A DNA stretch of 64,000 nucleotides from Methanolobus sediminis (GTDB lineage: Archaea; Halobacteriota; Methanosarcinia; Methanosarcinales; Methanosarcinaceae): assembly GCF_031312595.1 (NCBI RefSeq), contig NZ_CP133592.1, positions 2,046,001-2,110,000 of the forward strand. The letters are read 5' to 3'. The stretch's first letter is position 1. The number at the start of each line of letters is the position of its first letter. The notes below the pieces were generated by a model that was not told the origin of the DNA, searched no databases, and was given only the letters and a program-made list of their open reading frames with translations. Positions 8,732-17,691 of the stretch are shown one piece after another. The position numbers and the translations under genes are program-made.

Positions 8732-9948
8732 TATCTTTCAAAGTCAAGTTCATACTTGACTACGTTCTTGAAAAGTATCCTTAAATCCCAGAGGAGTTTC
8801 TTATTTGCTTTGAATAGCGCATAAAGGAGCTCAATCAGGCTCATGCTTGAGAAATTAACTCCTTCCAGAGAATGTCCCAGTGAATTAAGTTCCTTGTCAG
8901 TAAATTTAACAAATGTATCCTTTACTATCAGGCTGTTGTCAATCTCACGACCGATAGTTTCCCGCCACTTTATCTCATATTCATTAAGCGCGTTTGCAGA
9001 GACATCACCTTTGGATATGGCATTGTATGCTACCTCACCAGCAATTTTTCCAGCTTCCATCGCATTGATGATTCCGCCGCCTGTGATGGGGTCAGACTGC
9101 CTGGCTGCATCTCCTACTAACATCAGTCCGTTTGCAATGGTTTTTTCAATACTGCCGCATACAGGAACTCCACCAACATCGACCTCCAGTATTTTTGCAT
9201 CCGGGTATTTGTCATTCACAAAATCGTTCAGGTAATCAATTGCATGTTTTCCATTACCTGATTTGTTACCCATTATACCAATACCAACATTAGCCATATC
9301 ATTTCCTTTAGGGAAAATCCAGACATAACCTGCAGGTGCGACATCATTACCGAGATAGAAGTAACAATAGTTCTGGTCAATACCCGTACCGCTCATAAGA
9401 TACTGGGCACAGGTTTCAATATCTGCTGGTTTTATTGCAGTGTCAATTCCCGCCCATCTTCCTACCTTTGATTCTACTCCATCGGCACCAATGACTATCT
9501 TTGCTTTGATATCATAGGACTGGCCAAGATGAGATACTTTCACGCCTTTTATAAAATTATTTTCAATAATAAGATCAGTGGCTCTGGTTTTTACCATTAC
9601 ATCTGCACCGGCTTTTGAGGCTTCGTAGGCAAGGGCCCTGTCAAAGATCTTACGTTCGAGAACATATCCGACTTCTCCGCCTGCAATCTCTTCTGCCATT
9701 TCTATCATTGTCCCGTCAGGGGCAAAGATGCGTGAACCTTTTACGTCTGCGCATATCCAGCGGTGGTCAGGCTCTATATGCTTTCTGAGCCATACTTTGC
9801 TTACTCCCTCGGCACATCTTACGGGATCGCCTATCTCCTGTCTTTTCTCGATCAATAAGACACTGAGACCTTTTTCAGCGGCTGTTTTTGCAGTTATTGA
9901 TCCTGCTGGGCCGGCACCTATGACCACAACATCATATTCGTTTTTCAT
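8731..9948 (-). CDS. digeranylgeranylglycerophospholipid reductase
   Basis: A 405-residue FAD enzyme of the geranylgeranyl reductase family. It begins with the dinucleotide-binding motif [15 protein letters not shown], has the CAEGVS segment near residue 46 where the family places its catalytic Cys, a Gly-rich region [17 protein letters not shown], and the FAD motif [15 protein letters not shown] at about 278. It saturates the isoprenoid chains of archaeal membrane lipids. The start ATG overlaps the stop of the upstream ferredoxin gene by four bases (ATGA). The same pair in Methanosarcina acetivorans has been shown to work together in full saturation of the lipid (established knowledge), which supports the assignment. 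Confidence 0.93.
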   Translation of the reverse strand: MKNEYDVVVIGAGPAGSITAKTAAEKGLSVLLIEKRQEIGDPVRCAEGVSKVWLRKHIEPDHRWICADVKGSRIFAPDGTMIEMAEEIAGGEVGYVLERKIFDRALAYEASKAGADVMVKTRATDLIIENNFIKGVKVSHLGQSYDIKAKIVIGADGVESKVGRWAGIDTAIKPADIETCAQYLMSGTGIDQNYCYFYLGNDVAPAGYVWIFPKGNDMANVGIGIMGNKSGNGKHAIDYLNDFVNDKYPDAKILEVDVGGVPVCGSIEKTIANGLMLVGDAARQSDPITGGGIINAMEAGKIAGEVAYNAISKGDVSANALNEYEIKWRETIGREIDNSLIVKDTFVKFTDKELNSLGHSLEGVNFSSMSLIELLYALFKANKKLLWDLRILFKNVVKYELDFER

Positions 9949-10121
9949 TTTTTCACCTCAATAGCTCCGACAGGGCATATTTTAGCACAGATGCCGCAAG
10001 AAGTACATAACTCATTTACTTCGATCCAGGTTTCAACCAATTCAAGTGCTCCGGCTGGGCATACACTAACACATGCCCCACAATATCCGCATTTGAATTT
10101 ATTTACGTTGATGGTCACCAT
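9945..10121 (-). CDS. 2[4Fe-4S] ferredoxin partner of geranylgeranyl reductase
   Basis: A 58-residue ferredoxin with two CxxCxxCxxxCP motifs ([12 protein letters not shown] at residue 11 and [12 protein letters not shown] at about 39), so it should bind two [4Fe-4S] clusters. It is translationally coupled to the geranylgeranyl reductase gene and is the likely electron donor for lipid saturation. I chose the ATG preceded by GGTGAT; the GTG two codons upstream lies inside that ribosome site. Confidence 0.92.
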   Translation of the reverse strand: MVTINVNKFKCGYCGACVSVCPAGALELVETWIEVNELCTSCGICAKICPVGAIEVKK

Positions 10122-10240
10122 TATCACCTATTAATTTGTATAATTTGTCACTAATAGTTTAAAAGGAAATATATCTTTCTAATTTTTGTATTTGAACCAG
10201 TAATTAGGGAGTCCCTTATAGTAAAAGGAATATATGTTGT

Positions 10241-10876
10241 TTATGCATCGCCTGCAGCATTTATCTTTGCTCTGGCCTTGCCTGTTTTCATATCAAACCT
10301 TTCATTTACATATTTTTGTGAATTCCCATGTCCATGAAGCATTATCTCTACCAGATCATGTGGTTCATCAATATCAGTGCTGAGCATGAATGAATCATAA
10401 ATGAAAACGGAACATCCTCTGTCTTTTGCAATATTGCAATGGTTAAGGAAACTTGAGCCGTAATATTTGACATAGTAATTGGAAGGGTCTTTTATGAAAA
10501 TGACGTTTGTTCCTCCACCTTTGCCAGGGACTATTACGACATCCTCCATTCTTGAAACAATGTCTTCTATGTGTTTTGCCCTAACCAGTGGAAGGTCTGC
10601 CATTATGATGAATATTGGCTTATTTTCCTGTTCCAGATAAGCATTGATGGCTTCATTCAGATCATGCTCGCTAAGAACAACATTAACATCCAGGTCTTTA
10701 GGAACACCATTGTCGGGTGTTGTCAGTACATCTATCTCATCTATGCCCGCTTCCTTTAGACTTGAAATAACATCTCTTAGCATGAGTTCTACAAAATCCT
10801 CACGTTCTTCCAAAGTAAGCGCAGGTGAAAGCCTTGATTTAGCGTTCTTCTTTTTATAAGGTATCAATGCTTTCAT
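10241..10876 (-). CDS. cofC: 2-phospho-L-lactate guanylyltransferase CofC
   Basis: A 211-residue nucleotidyltransferase of the CofC family. The start MKALIPYKKKNAKSRLSP contains the KxxxAKSRL pyrophosphate-binding signature, IIMADLPLV (about 95) supplies the metal-binding Asp, and GGGTNVIF (about 118) follows. It activates 2-phospho-L-lactate with GTP for attachment to Fo in coenzyme F420 synthesis. It overlaps the upstream cofH by four bases, so the F420 genes form one unit read leftward. Confidence 0.93.
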   Translation of the reverse strand: MKALIPYKKKNAKSRLSPALTLEEREDFVELMLRDVISSLKEAGIDEIDVLTTPDNGVPKDLDVNVVLSEHDLNEAINAYLEQENKPIFIIMADLPLVRAKHIEDIVSRMEDVVIVPGKGGGTNVIFIKDPSNYYVKYYGSSFLNHCNIAKDRGCSVFIYDSFMLSTDIDEPHDLVEIMLHGHGNSQKYVNERFDMKTGKARAKINAAGDA

Positions 10877-11952
10877 CGTATTTCCTCATACAATGCATTC
10901 CTTTGAACAGGCACACGTCCTGTCTGGCGAATCATCCATTCCATTTCTTCAGCAGGAGTAAACTCTCCATTTGTTCCCCCTGATGCCGTGGTGATCTTAT
11001 CTTCCATTAGTGTGCCTCCAAGATCATTCGCACCACAGTAAAGTGCTGTCTGCGCCAGCTTTTTTCCAAGTTTTACCCAGGCTGCCTGAATATTATCAAC
11101 ATGCCCGTTTAATATTATTCTTGCTATTGCCTGCAGGCGTAGATCCTCGATGCCAGTGGTCATGAACTTTCCGGACTGCATCATCTCTTCACCTACTTTG
11201 TTATTATATGGCATGAATGGCATGGGTATAAGTTCTGTGAAACCACCAGTACGTTGCTGTATTTCCCTTATGGTGAATATGTGTTCCAGTCTTTCTTCAA
11301 CGGTTTCCACATGTCCGTACATTATCGTAGAATTAGTCCTCAGGCCAACGTTATGTGAAGCTTCAATAGTATCTATCCACTGTTGCCTTGTGATCTTGTC
11401 CGGGCAGATGATTTTCCTGACACGGTCAACAAGTATTTCTGCAGATGTGCCTGTTAGTGTCAGTATTCCACAATCTTTGAGAATTCCGCATGCTTCCTCC
11501 AGAGCCATCTTATCCATGCTTGCAGCATAATGTACTTCCATGGGTGAAAGTGCATGCATATTTATTGCAGGATAATTCGACCTTATGGCATCAAAAAGCT
11601 CTGCATAGTAATCCATGTTGAGTTGTGGAATGTATCCTCCCTGCACACACACCTCTGTGGCCCCTGCAACATGTGCTTTTTCAACTTCTTTGAGTACATC
11701 TTCCGTTGAAAGAATGTACCCGTTTTTCGCTTTGAATGCGCAAAAAGCACAGCTTCCAGCACACATATTAGTAAGGTATATGTTGCGGTTCACTACATAG
11801 GTTACCTTGTCACCAACAACATCCTTACGCAATTCATTAGCAAAAGAAAAGAGTGCAAAAGGGTCAATATACATCAGGGAAAGAGCTTCCTCTCTTGATA
11901 TTTCACCGTTTCTTGCATTCTCTATAATTTCGTCATTAATAAAAGAGTACAT
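10873..11952 (-). CDS. cofH: CofH, Fo synthase subunit 2 (paralogue downstream in the pair)
   Basis: A 359-residue radical-SAM enzyme of the CofH/MqnC/MqnE group. The cluster motif CxxxCxxC is CAGSCAFC near residue 62, followed by TEVCVQGG, HALSPMEVHY, MYGHVETVEERL and the C-terminal NDLGGTLMEDKI. CofH joins tyrosine to the pyrimidine 5-amino-6-ribitylamino-uracil; CofG then closes the deazaflavin ring of Fo. A second full CofH lies directly upstream, 7 bases away. Both copies keep the cluster motif and the C-terminal signature, so both look active; which one is the standard Fo enzyme cannot be decided from sequence alone. Confidence 0.88.
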   Translation of the reverse strand: MYSFINDEIIENARNGEISREEALSLMYIDPFALFSFANELRKDVVGDKVTYVVNRNIYLTNMCAGSCAFCAFKAKNGYILSTEDVLKEVEKAHVAGATEVCVQGGYIPQLNMDYYAELFDAIRSNYPAINMHALSPMEVHYAASMDKMALEEACGILKDCGILTLTGTSAEILVDRVRKIICPDKITRQQWIDTIEASHNVGLRTNSTIMYGHVETVEERLEHIFTIREIQQRTGGFTELIPMPFMPYNNKVGEEMMQSGKFMTTGIEDLRLQAIARIILNGHVDNIQAAWVKLGKKLAQTALYCGANDLGGTLMEDKITTASGGTNGEFTPAEEMEWMIRQTGRVPVQRNALYEEIR

Positions 11953-11959
11953 CCTTTCC

Positions 11960-13075
11960 TCAGGCGATTTTGAACTTCATCTGTTCTGAATCATTGCTGA
12001 GAATTGGTTTGTATGTTGTATTCCTCTGCAATGGTTGTCTTCCTGATGATGTAATAAACCATTCCAGTTCTTGTGCTGACATGAACTGACCATTTGTAGA
12101 ACCTGCAGATGCTGAAATCCTCTCTTCCATAAGGGTTCCACCAAGGTCATTAACACCACAGAAAAGAGCGACCTGTGCCAGCTTCTTTCCCAGCTTGACC
12201 CAACTTGCCTGAATGTTTCTAATGTGGGTATTAAGGATAATACGTGCAAGCGCATATAATTGGAGGTCCTGCATTCCGGGAGTTGCATATCTTCCCTGCC
12301 TGATCATCTCCTCTCCTATCCTGTTATTGTAAGGCATGAATGTCAGTGGTACAAACTCCAGAAAACCTCCGGTCTTCTTCTGTATCTCTCTGATAAGCAT
12401 TATGTGGTCAATACGCTCCTCAATAGTCTCTACATGTCCGTACATGATCGTTGCGGTAGTGTTAATGCCGGTCTGATGTGCCTGTGTGATAACATCAACC
12501 CATTCATCCGTCTTGAGCTTGCCAGGGCAAATTATGTCCCTTACTCTGTCGGACAGTATTTCCGCAGCAGTACCTGGCATGGTATCAAGTCCCGCTTCCT
12601 TGAGCATCGTAAGAGCTTCACCAACGGTGATACCTGTCTGTTTTGCAGCATGATATACTTCCATAGGTGAGAATGCATGTGTGTGGATATGTGGGAACTC
12701 TGCCTTGACTTCTTTGATTATGTCTGTATAGAAATTGATATCCACATTTGGAAGTAGTCCTCCCTGGATACATACTTCAGTTGCTCCCTGACTCTCCGCA
12801 TCCCTTACCTTTTCAAGTATATCCTGAATGTCCAGAATATAGCCGGTGTTATCACAGAACGCACAGAATCCACAGTTTCCAATGCAGCGGTTAGTGAAAT
12901 TGATGTTGCGGTTTACCACGTAGGTCACTGTCTCACCTACTGTTTCCTGGCGCAACCTGTCCGCAAGTTCAAACAGCTTGAACGGTGGCACTTCTAATAG
13001 AAAAAGCGCATCTTCCTTTGTGGTCTTGCCCTGGTAGGCTCGTTCTATGATATCTTCCGGAATAATAGGGTCCAT
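11960..13075 (-). CDS. cofH: CofH, Fo synthase subunit 2 (paralogue upstream in the pair)
   Basis: A 371-residue radical-SAM protein very similar to the next gene: CIGNCGFC cluster motif near residue 63, TEVCIQGGLLPN, HAFSPMEVYHA, MYGHVETIEERI and NDLGGTLMEERI. It belongs to the CofH family that adds the tyrosine-derived part of Fo. Compared with the downstream copy it has a C-terminal extension (about ten residues, SNDSEQMKFKIA) and small differences around the cluster. Methanosarcinales are known to carry two CofH copies. The gene follows cofG by about 50 bases on the minus strand. Confidence 0.88.
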   Translation of the reverse strand: MDPIIPEDIIERAYQGKTTKEDALFLLEVPPFKLFELADRLRQETVGETVTYVVNRNINFTNRCIGNCGFCAFCDNTGYILDIQDILEKVRDAESQGATEVCIQGGLLPNVDINFYTDIIKEVKAEFPHIHTHAFSPMEVYHAAKQTGITVGEALTMLKEAGLDTMPGTAAEILSDRVRDIICPGKLKTDEWVDVITQAHQTGINTTATIMYGHVETIEERIDHIMLIREIQKKTGGFLEFVPLTFMPYNNRIGEEMIRQGRYATPGMQDLQLYALARIILNTHIRNIQASWVKLGKKLAQVALFCGVNDLGGTLMEERISASAGSTNGQFMSAQELEWFITSSGRQPLQRNTTYKPILSNDSEQMKFKIA

Positions 13076-13127
13076 AGTTCACACTGATACCTTTCTTTTG
13101 TATTTAAAATGTGTGCCCGATAGAAAA

Positions 13128-14114
13128 TCAAAGTTTCCGATATCCATCATCGTCTGCAAGACTGTTGATCAGGTCTTTCAGATTTTCGCTGTACCACCCT
13201 TTCTTAATGTACTGCGGATAAATTGGAAGTCTTTCTTTAAGTTCTGTCTCATGCACCATTTCCTTCAATTCAGACACACTTGGCCATTCGGCTTCAGGAT
13301 TTATCCAGTCGATAGTGGTTGGTGAGATCCCTCCCAGGTCACTGGCACCACACTGGATAAGGATATATGGGTCAATCAGGTTTGGCGCAACCTGTATTGC
13401 TATATCGTCCGGGAGTATCTCCCTTGCTATCAGTATGGCCTGCATCATCTCTTCATCGGTAGGGGAAGGCATATCCGCCATTGGTGTATCCGGTTTGGGA
13501 GTGAAGTTCTGTATTATGACTTCCTGTATGTGTCCATATTCTTCATGTAGTTCGGCAATGGTGATCAGGGAATTGATCCTGTCATCAAGTGTCTCACCTA
13601 TACCTATGAGTATGCCTGTTGTAAAGGGTATATGGAGCTCACCAGCGTAACGTATCGTTTTAATTCTTTTTGAAGGTATCTTTCCGGGAGAGCCTTCATG
13701 TGCAGCTACGTCTGCTGTAGTCTCTAACATTAATCCCATGCTGGCATTCAGGGGTTTTAGCTTCTCAAGTTCCGTATAATTCAGTACACCTGCATTGGTA
13801 TGTGGCAAAAGGCCTGTATTAATGGCTACTTTACACAATTCATATATGTAGTCTACTGTTTTGCTGTATCCCAATTCCTCCAGCCATTCTTTATACCTGG
13901 GAACTTCCTCCGCATATTCTCCGAATGTAAAAAGAACTTCTGTGCATCCTGCTTTTTTACCATCTTCCAGGATCGGCAAAATTTCATCTATCTTCATAAG
14001 TTTTGCATCCGGATCATCCGGGTCGCACCTGAATGTACAATACCTGCATTTATTCCTGCAAATATTTGTGACGGGTACGAAGACATTGCGGCAGAATGTT
14101 ACAAATTCGTCCAT
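13128..14114 (-). CDS. cofG: CofG, Fo synthase subunit 1
   Basis: A 328-residue radical-SAM enzyme. The CxxxCxxC motif is CRNKCRYC near residue 18, followed by EVLFTFGE, the HTNAGVL and GLMLETTAD segments, TTGILIGIGET and the C-terminal NDLGG-like CGASDLGGISP. It completes the deazaflavin of Fo together with CofH. It is the first gene of the cofG-cofH-cofH-cofC run and has its own promoter-like sequence. The ribosome site AGGAAGTAAC directly before the ATG can pair with an upstream GTTACTT, so translation might be modulated by a hairpin. Confidence 0.94.
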   Translation of the reverse strand: MDEFVTFCRNVFVPVTNICRNKCRYCTFRCDPDDPDAKLMKIDEILPILEDGKKAGCTEVLFTFGEYAEEVPRYKEWLEELGYSKTVDYIYELCKVAINTGLLPHTNAGVLNYTELEKLKPLNASMGLMLETTADVAAHEGSPGKIPSKRIKTIRYAGELHIPFTTGILIGIGETLDDRINSLITIAELHEEYGHIQEVIIQNFTPKPDTPMADMPSPTDEEMMQAILIAREILPDDIAIQVAPNLIDPYILIQCGASDLGGISPTTIDWINPEAEWPSVSELKEMVHETELKERLPIYPQYIKKGWYSENLKDLINSLADDDGYRKL

Positions 14115-14164
14115 TGTTACTTCCTTGTTTTAAAGTAACCATTACATAAGTTTTACTGGTAATG

Positions 14165-14180
14165 ATTTTTTATATATTTT
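14165..14180 (-). promoter_or_regulatory. TATA box of the cofG operon
   Basis: On the minus strand this reads AAAATATATAAAAAA, a strong TATA-like element whose centre is about 60 bases before the cofG ATG. The start of transcription would fall near 14147 with a leader of about 30 bases. It overlaps the end of the upstream oxidoreductase gene, so the F420 genes can be made independently of it. Confidence 0.5.
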
Positions 14181-15462
14181 ACTCTGCAATAATATTATGC
14201 ATACAGTTCTTAACACCCAGAGCAATACCTTCTACTTCAATGCCACCTTTTCCTTTAGCTCCATCTCCTACTACGTAGAGGTTTGACATTGGAGTTTTGT
14301 TCTTAAGGTCTGCACCTGAGGGGGATCTGTTCACAGGCCAATCATTTGAATATGATTGTATCAGAAGTACTTCATATTCTTTTCCTGAGAAAATGTCACT
14401 AAGGTCTTCAAGTCCAAGTTCGATTTCCCTGTCAAGATTATCAAGATCCTTCCATTGAACACATTGATGTGCCATTGTAAGATGTTTTCCAGCCGGTGCA
14501 AGAGAGGGATCTACATTTGTCACTTCATTAATACCGTTAACCCTTTTTGCGTAAGGTGTGAGGAGCACGCCACCATGTCCTATAAGTGGCTTGTCTGATG
14601 ACAGACATATCTTTATTCCTGCGGATGGTTTAAGGTCTTTTGATTTGTGTACGTATTCATCCATTCCACTAACATTTGTTTCGGTTCCTATCAGGTTTGC
14701 AGTTGCAGGATGTCCTATATCACTAATAACAAGATCAGCAGTATGTTCTTTGCCATCTACGATAACTGCAGTTACTTTGTCATTGTCTAATTTAAGACCT
14801 GTAACTTCTGAGGATGTGTATATGGTTCCACCATTGGATGTGATAATATCTACCAGTGCATCGGTAACTCCTTTGCATCCTCCCATTGGGACTCCCGGTC
14901 CGCCGAAATGATATAGATTTTCGATGATCGCAAATGCTTCTTCCACAGGTACGTCTGCACCTTTCAAACTGAGTGCCCATCCAAAGAATGAATCTGAAAT
15001 ACGGTATGTCCAGTCCTGAGGGATGTGTTTTCTGCACCAATCCTCAAAAGATTGTCCTGTAGGAGGGTTTTTTCTGGTACTTATAACGTAATATATGAGT
15101 TTAAGGCGATTTATAAGTGAGAATGGAGCTTTAAAGTCCTCAAAAAGAATATCCTTGTAGCCGAACTTATAATCCGTATCTTTTCTGGTCCGTGGAACTC
15201 TTATGACCGAAACTGGTTTCTTGCGGATTATTTCTACGTTAGCTCCTACTTCTCTCAATAATTGGGAAAGGGGTCCGGCAGGTCCGTGTGGGATCATGTG
15301 CAATGCACCGGTGCTCAACTGGAAACCCTGATACGGGATGTTGGTGAACCTTCCTCCTATAATGGGAAGGCGTTCAAATATCTCTACTTCATATCCTGCT
15401 TTTGAAAGCTTTGCTGCGCTCAAAAGCCCTCCCAGTCCTGAACCGATAATAATTGCTTTCAT
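14179..15462 (-). CDS. phytoene-desaturase-like FAD oxidoreductase
   Basis: A 427-residue flavoprotein of the CrtI/COG1233 type. It begins with the FAD motif IIIGSGLGGLLSAAKLSKAG, followed by ERLPIIGGRFTN; the C-terminus has the second FAD signature LYVVGDGAKGKGGIEVEGIALG. These are the two landmarks of the carotenoid desaturase and isomerase family, which act on polyprenyl chains. The start lies two bases after the stop of a small ferredoxin gene, so the pair mirrors the geranylgeranyl reductase and ferredoxin pair 5 kb away. A role as a ferredoxin-linked isoprenoid reductase or saturase is inference; the natural substrate is unknown. Confidence 0.8.
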   Translation of the reverse strand: MKAIIIGSGLGGLLSAAKLSKAGYEVEIFERLPIIGGRFTNIPYQGFQLSTGALHMIPHGPAGPLSQLLREVGANVEIIRKKPVSVIRVPRTRKDTDYKFGYKDILFEDFKAPFSLINRLKLIYYVISTRKNPPTGQSFEDWCRKHIPQDWTYRISDSFFGWALSLKGADVPVEEAFAIIENLYHFGGPGVPMGGCKGVTDALVDIITSNGGTIYTSSEVTGLKLDNDKVTAVIVDGKEHTADLVISDIGHPATANLIGTETNVSGMDEYVHKSKDLKPSAGIKICLSSDKPLIGHGGVLLTPYAKRVNGINEVTNVDPSLAPAGKHLTMAHQCVQWKDLDNLDREIELGLEDLSDIFSGKEYEVLLIQSYSNDWPVNRSPSGADLKNKTPMSNLYVVGDGAKGKGGIEVEGIALGVKNCMHNIIAE

Positions 15463-15463
15463 C

Positions 15464-15619
15464 CTATGCCTCTATTGCTTTAACCGGACAGTATGCGGCA
15501 CATGCTCTGCACTCTATGCAGGCAGGAGTAAAACTCGCCTTTCCTCTGATCTCAATGGCTCCAAATCTACAAAAAGCAGCACATTGGCCACATCCTACAC
15601 AGTTTTCGTTTACTTTCAT
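15464..15619 (-). CDS. small 2[4Fe-4S] ferredoxin
   Basis: A 51-residue ferredoxin. The first cluster motif is CVGCGQCAAFC (residues 7-17), without the usual final Pro, and the second is CIECRACAAYCP (34-45). GGTGAAT precedes the ATG at the usual distance. It ends two bases before the CrtI-like oxidoreductase and is probably its redox partner. Its short length makes it easy to overlook in automatic annotation. Confidence 0.9.
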   Translation of the reverse strand: MKVNENCVGCGQCAAFCRFGAIEIRGKASFTPACIECRACAAYCPVKAIEA

Positions 15620-15803
15620 ATTACATTCACCGGATTTCATTGTATAATGTTTTCAAGAATAAAAAGTCTTATTGTTCTTTGTTTTGTTTTATGGAGCATG
15701 ATGAGTTACGTTAGATAATATTATTTTCAATATCTTACACATTTTTGTCATCAGGGGATTCAAACGGAAATATTTATTATTATCGAGTAATAATTATATT
15801 ATC

Positions 15804-16253
15804 ATGGATGAAGTTGATCTGGCCATATTAGAATACCTTTGCAAAGATTCCCGTATGCACAGCACTGAGATTGCAACAGCTCTTGACCTTGCGACATCCA
15901 CTGTGCATAAGAGAATTGAAAAGATGCGCGAAACGGGGATAATCAAAGAATTTACTGTCAAGGTGGATACTAACGAAGTTGGTCTTAACGTCACAACTTT
16001 CATCGGTGTTAATATCGAGCAGAGTAAGAGGATTAATATAATCAACCGCCTGAAGGCAATCGAAGATGTACTGGAAATCTATGAATTGCTAGAGCCTTAT
16101 GACCTGCTTTTGAAAGTGCGGACTTTTGATATCCATTCTTTAAAAGAAAATGTTCTGCAGGTGTTGGGTAATATGGATGGTATTAAAGATTCCCAAAGCA
16201 TACTGACAACTAAATGTCATAAAGAAAAGAGTTGTGTGATTCTTAAAAGATAA
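15804..16253 (+). CDS. Lrp/AsnC-type transcription regulator
   Basis: A 149-residue protein with an N-terminal winged helix-turn-helix (DEVDLAILEYLCKDSRMHSTEIA..TSTVHKRIEKMRETGIIK, residues 2-50) and a C-terminal alpha-beta sensor domain resembling RAM/AsnC. It should bind DNA as a dimer or octamer and respond to a small ligand. The AT-rich sequence before the ATG contains TATTTATTATTATCG, a possible promoter. It is divergent from the oxidoreductase-ferredoxin pair, so it may regulate that pair, but no operator is identified. The last residues (KCHKEKSC) carry two Cys. Confidence 0.88.
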   Translation: MDEVDLAILEYLCKDSRMHSTEIATALDLATSTVHKRIEKMRETGIIKEFTVKVDTNEVGLNVTTFIGVNIEQSKRINIINRLKAIEDVLEIYELLEPYDLLLKVRTFDIHSLKENVLQVLGNMDGIKDSQSILTTKCHKEKSCVILKR

Positions 16254-16413
16254 CGTATTTCTGATGGTGTGCTAGTAGTGTGAGCACATTTATGTTTTTG
16301 TTTTATTTAGGATTACTTGTTAGATTCATCTCCTCACTTGTATCATGATTATTCATGACAGTTGTTACGAACTTTTATATACCATCATGTCAGTTACTTT
16401 TTTAGGTGAACTT

Positions 16414-16830
16414 ATGAAGAAAGAAGTGATCCAGGTAGTTTCAAGGGATAATGGGGAATTGACATCCAGGAAGGTTAAGGCTGCACCTTACGAGTTTACC
16501 ATTGCAACTCGCGCAAAATGGGAAATGGTAATATCTGATGAGGATGTGGAGATCCGTGCAGGCGAATTCAAGAAGGTCAATGTAAAAGAGATATATCTGG
16601 ATCCTGATATGGTAGCACTTCCATGTACTTTTTCACACCATGCAGTTGTTTCTCTGATCAAGGTCGGTGCAAAAGGTGGCGCTAAACCTGTGGATAGTGA
16701 ACGTGTCATTAATTCTGCCTATATTATTGGCCAGGAAAGTGGAAGGGTAAGGGAAGGTGATCTTCTTGCAGTCCTCAATATTTTCCCAATTATGTTCACA
16801 CGTGAAGCAATGACACCACGTTCCCTCTGA
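16414..16830 (+). CDS. DUF22-like archaeal protein
   Basis: A 138-residue soluble protein that I believe belongs to the DUF22 family of methanogens and relatives. It has a mixed beta pattern with the segments APYEFTIATRAKWEM, VALPCTFSHHAVVSLI and SGRVREGDLLAVLNIFPI, where the repeated VxxGDLLAVL look resembles an SAF or barrel-like fold. The function is unknown. The start was set at the ATG preceded by AGGTGAA; longer upstream readings lack a ribosome site. The next gene begins 11 bases later, so the two are probably co-transcribed. Confidence 0.75.
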   Translation: MKKEVIQVVSRDNGELTSRKVKAAPYEFTIATRAKWEMVISDEDVEIRAGEFKKVNVKEIYLDPDMVALPCTFSHHAVVSLIKVGAKGGAKPVDSERVINSAYIIGQESGRVREGDLLAVLNIFPIMFTREAMTPRSL

Positions 16831-16841
16831 GGGTTGATTAC

Positions 16842-17348
16842 ATGGAAACTTGTATGATATGTGGTGAATTGCAGGACTTCAAACATTTTGAAGGTTACAA
16901 TATATGCACTACGTGTGCAGACATTATGGAAGACATTATGGGTGAGTACTTCCTTAGCACAATCTGGAAGCGTGAACCTAAAGCTCACGCTGCGTACTTG
17001 AATTATCTAAACAACACTACGAAATACATTTCTGATTACAAGAAGCTGGCGCAGAAATCAGGTCAGCACACCAGGGATGTCAGTGCAAAAGTACATGATG
17101 CATTGGAAAATGGTAATAGTCATCCGTCAAAGAAGCGCTATTTTGAGCATATGCAGAAAGTACTTGACTGGTTGGAGGCAACTCCTCACTTTTACCATTA
17201 TTATTTCAAAGATTACTATGTTTGTCCGGAATGTGGTGCATCCATTTTTGATAAATACACGCGAAGGGACGTTGGTGATTGGATGGTTATTTCCTGTTCA
17301 GAGTGCGACACGGTAATTAAGAAATATTTCTCCTTCAAAAGTGTTTAA
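16842..17348 (+). CDS. two-ended zinc-ribbon protein of unknown function
   Basis: A 168-residue protein with a CxxC pair at each end of its N-terminal ribbon (CMICG at residue 4 and CTTC at about 26) and another at the C-terminus (CPEC near 134 and CSEC near 158), framing a helical middle (residues 35-120) rich in Lys, His and Tyr. Two zinc sites are likely. I do not recognise the family. It follows the DUF22-like gene closely and ends well before the fpo leader. Confidence 0.75.
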   Translation: METCMICGELQDFKHFEGYNICTTCADIMEDIMGEYFLSTIWKREPKAHAAYLNYLNNTTKYISDYKKLAQKSGQHTRDVSAKVHDALENGNSHPSKKRYFEHMQKVLDWLEATPHFYHYYFKDYYVCPECGASIFDKYTRRDVGDWMVISCSECDTVIKKYFSFKSV

Positions 17349-17601
17349 CATAAATGTATGCGAACGAATCGGATAATTGTAATTCATAAGACTTGACTAA
17401 ATCCAAAATGATGCTGTGTCTGCGGAAGTTACTAAAGTTATTTGTTCTCAGGCGCAGTTTCTTTTCTTATATGTACAGATTAACCGGAGTTCCTACTCTC
17501 TTTCCTATTATAGTTTTTGGCCGGGTTTCAGCCTGCGGTATTTTAATTAAGACAATTTAAATATGATGAATTATTATCAATTATTAGAACTCTATCTATT
17601 G

Positions 17602-17611
17602 AAAAATATAT
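17602..17611 (+). promoter_or_regulatory. TATA box of the fpo operon
   Basis: AAAAATATAT is the best TATA-like element upstream of fpoA. The start would be near 17635, leaving a leader of about 90 bases that includes the hairpin. Another candidate is AATTATTAG 20 bases further upstream. Confidence 0.4.
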
Positions 17612-17650
17612 CGACAGATATTGTTTGTCTATATGCACATGTTTAGTAGT

Positions 17651-17691
17651 TATTTGTATAATCACTCGCACGAAGGTGTTTTATACAAATA
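17651..17691 (+). promoter_or_regulatory. hairpin in the fpo leader
   Basis: TATTTGTATAA and TTATACAAATA form a perfect 11-bp inverted repeat around a 19-base centre in which CAC and GTG can extend the pairing. It lies about 36 bases before the fpoA start and just upstream of the ribosome site. It may stabilise the long mRNA, act as a regulatory RNA element, or be a DNA operator. Confidence 0.5.

Noticed and set aside
17651..17691. Terminator of the zinc-ribbon gene
   Set aside because: The hairpin is 300 bases past that gene, has no T run after it and lies next to the fpoA ribosome site.
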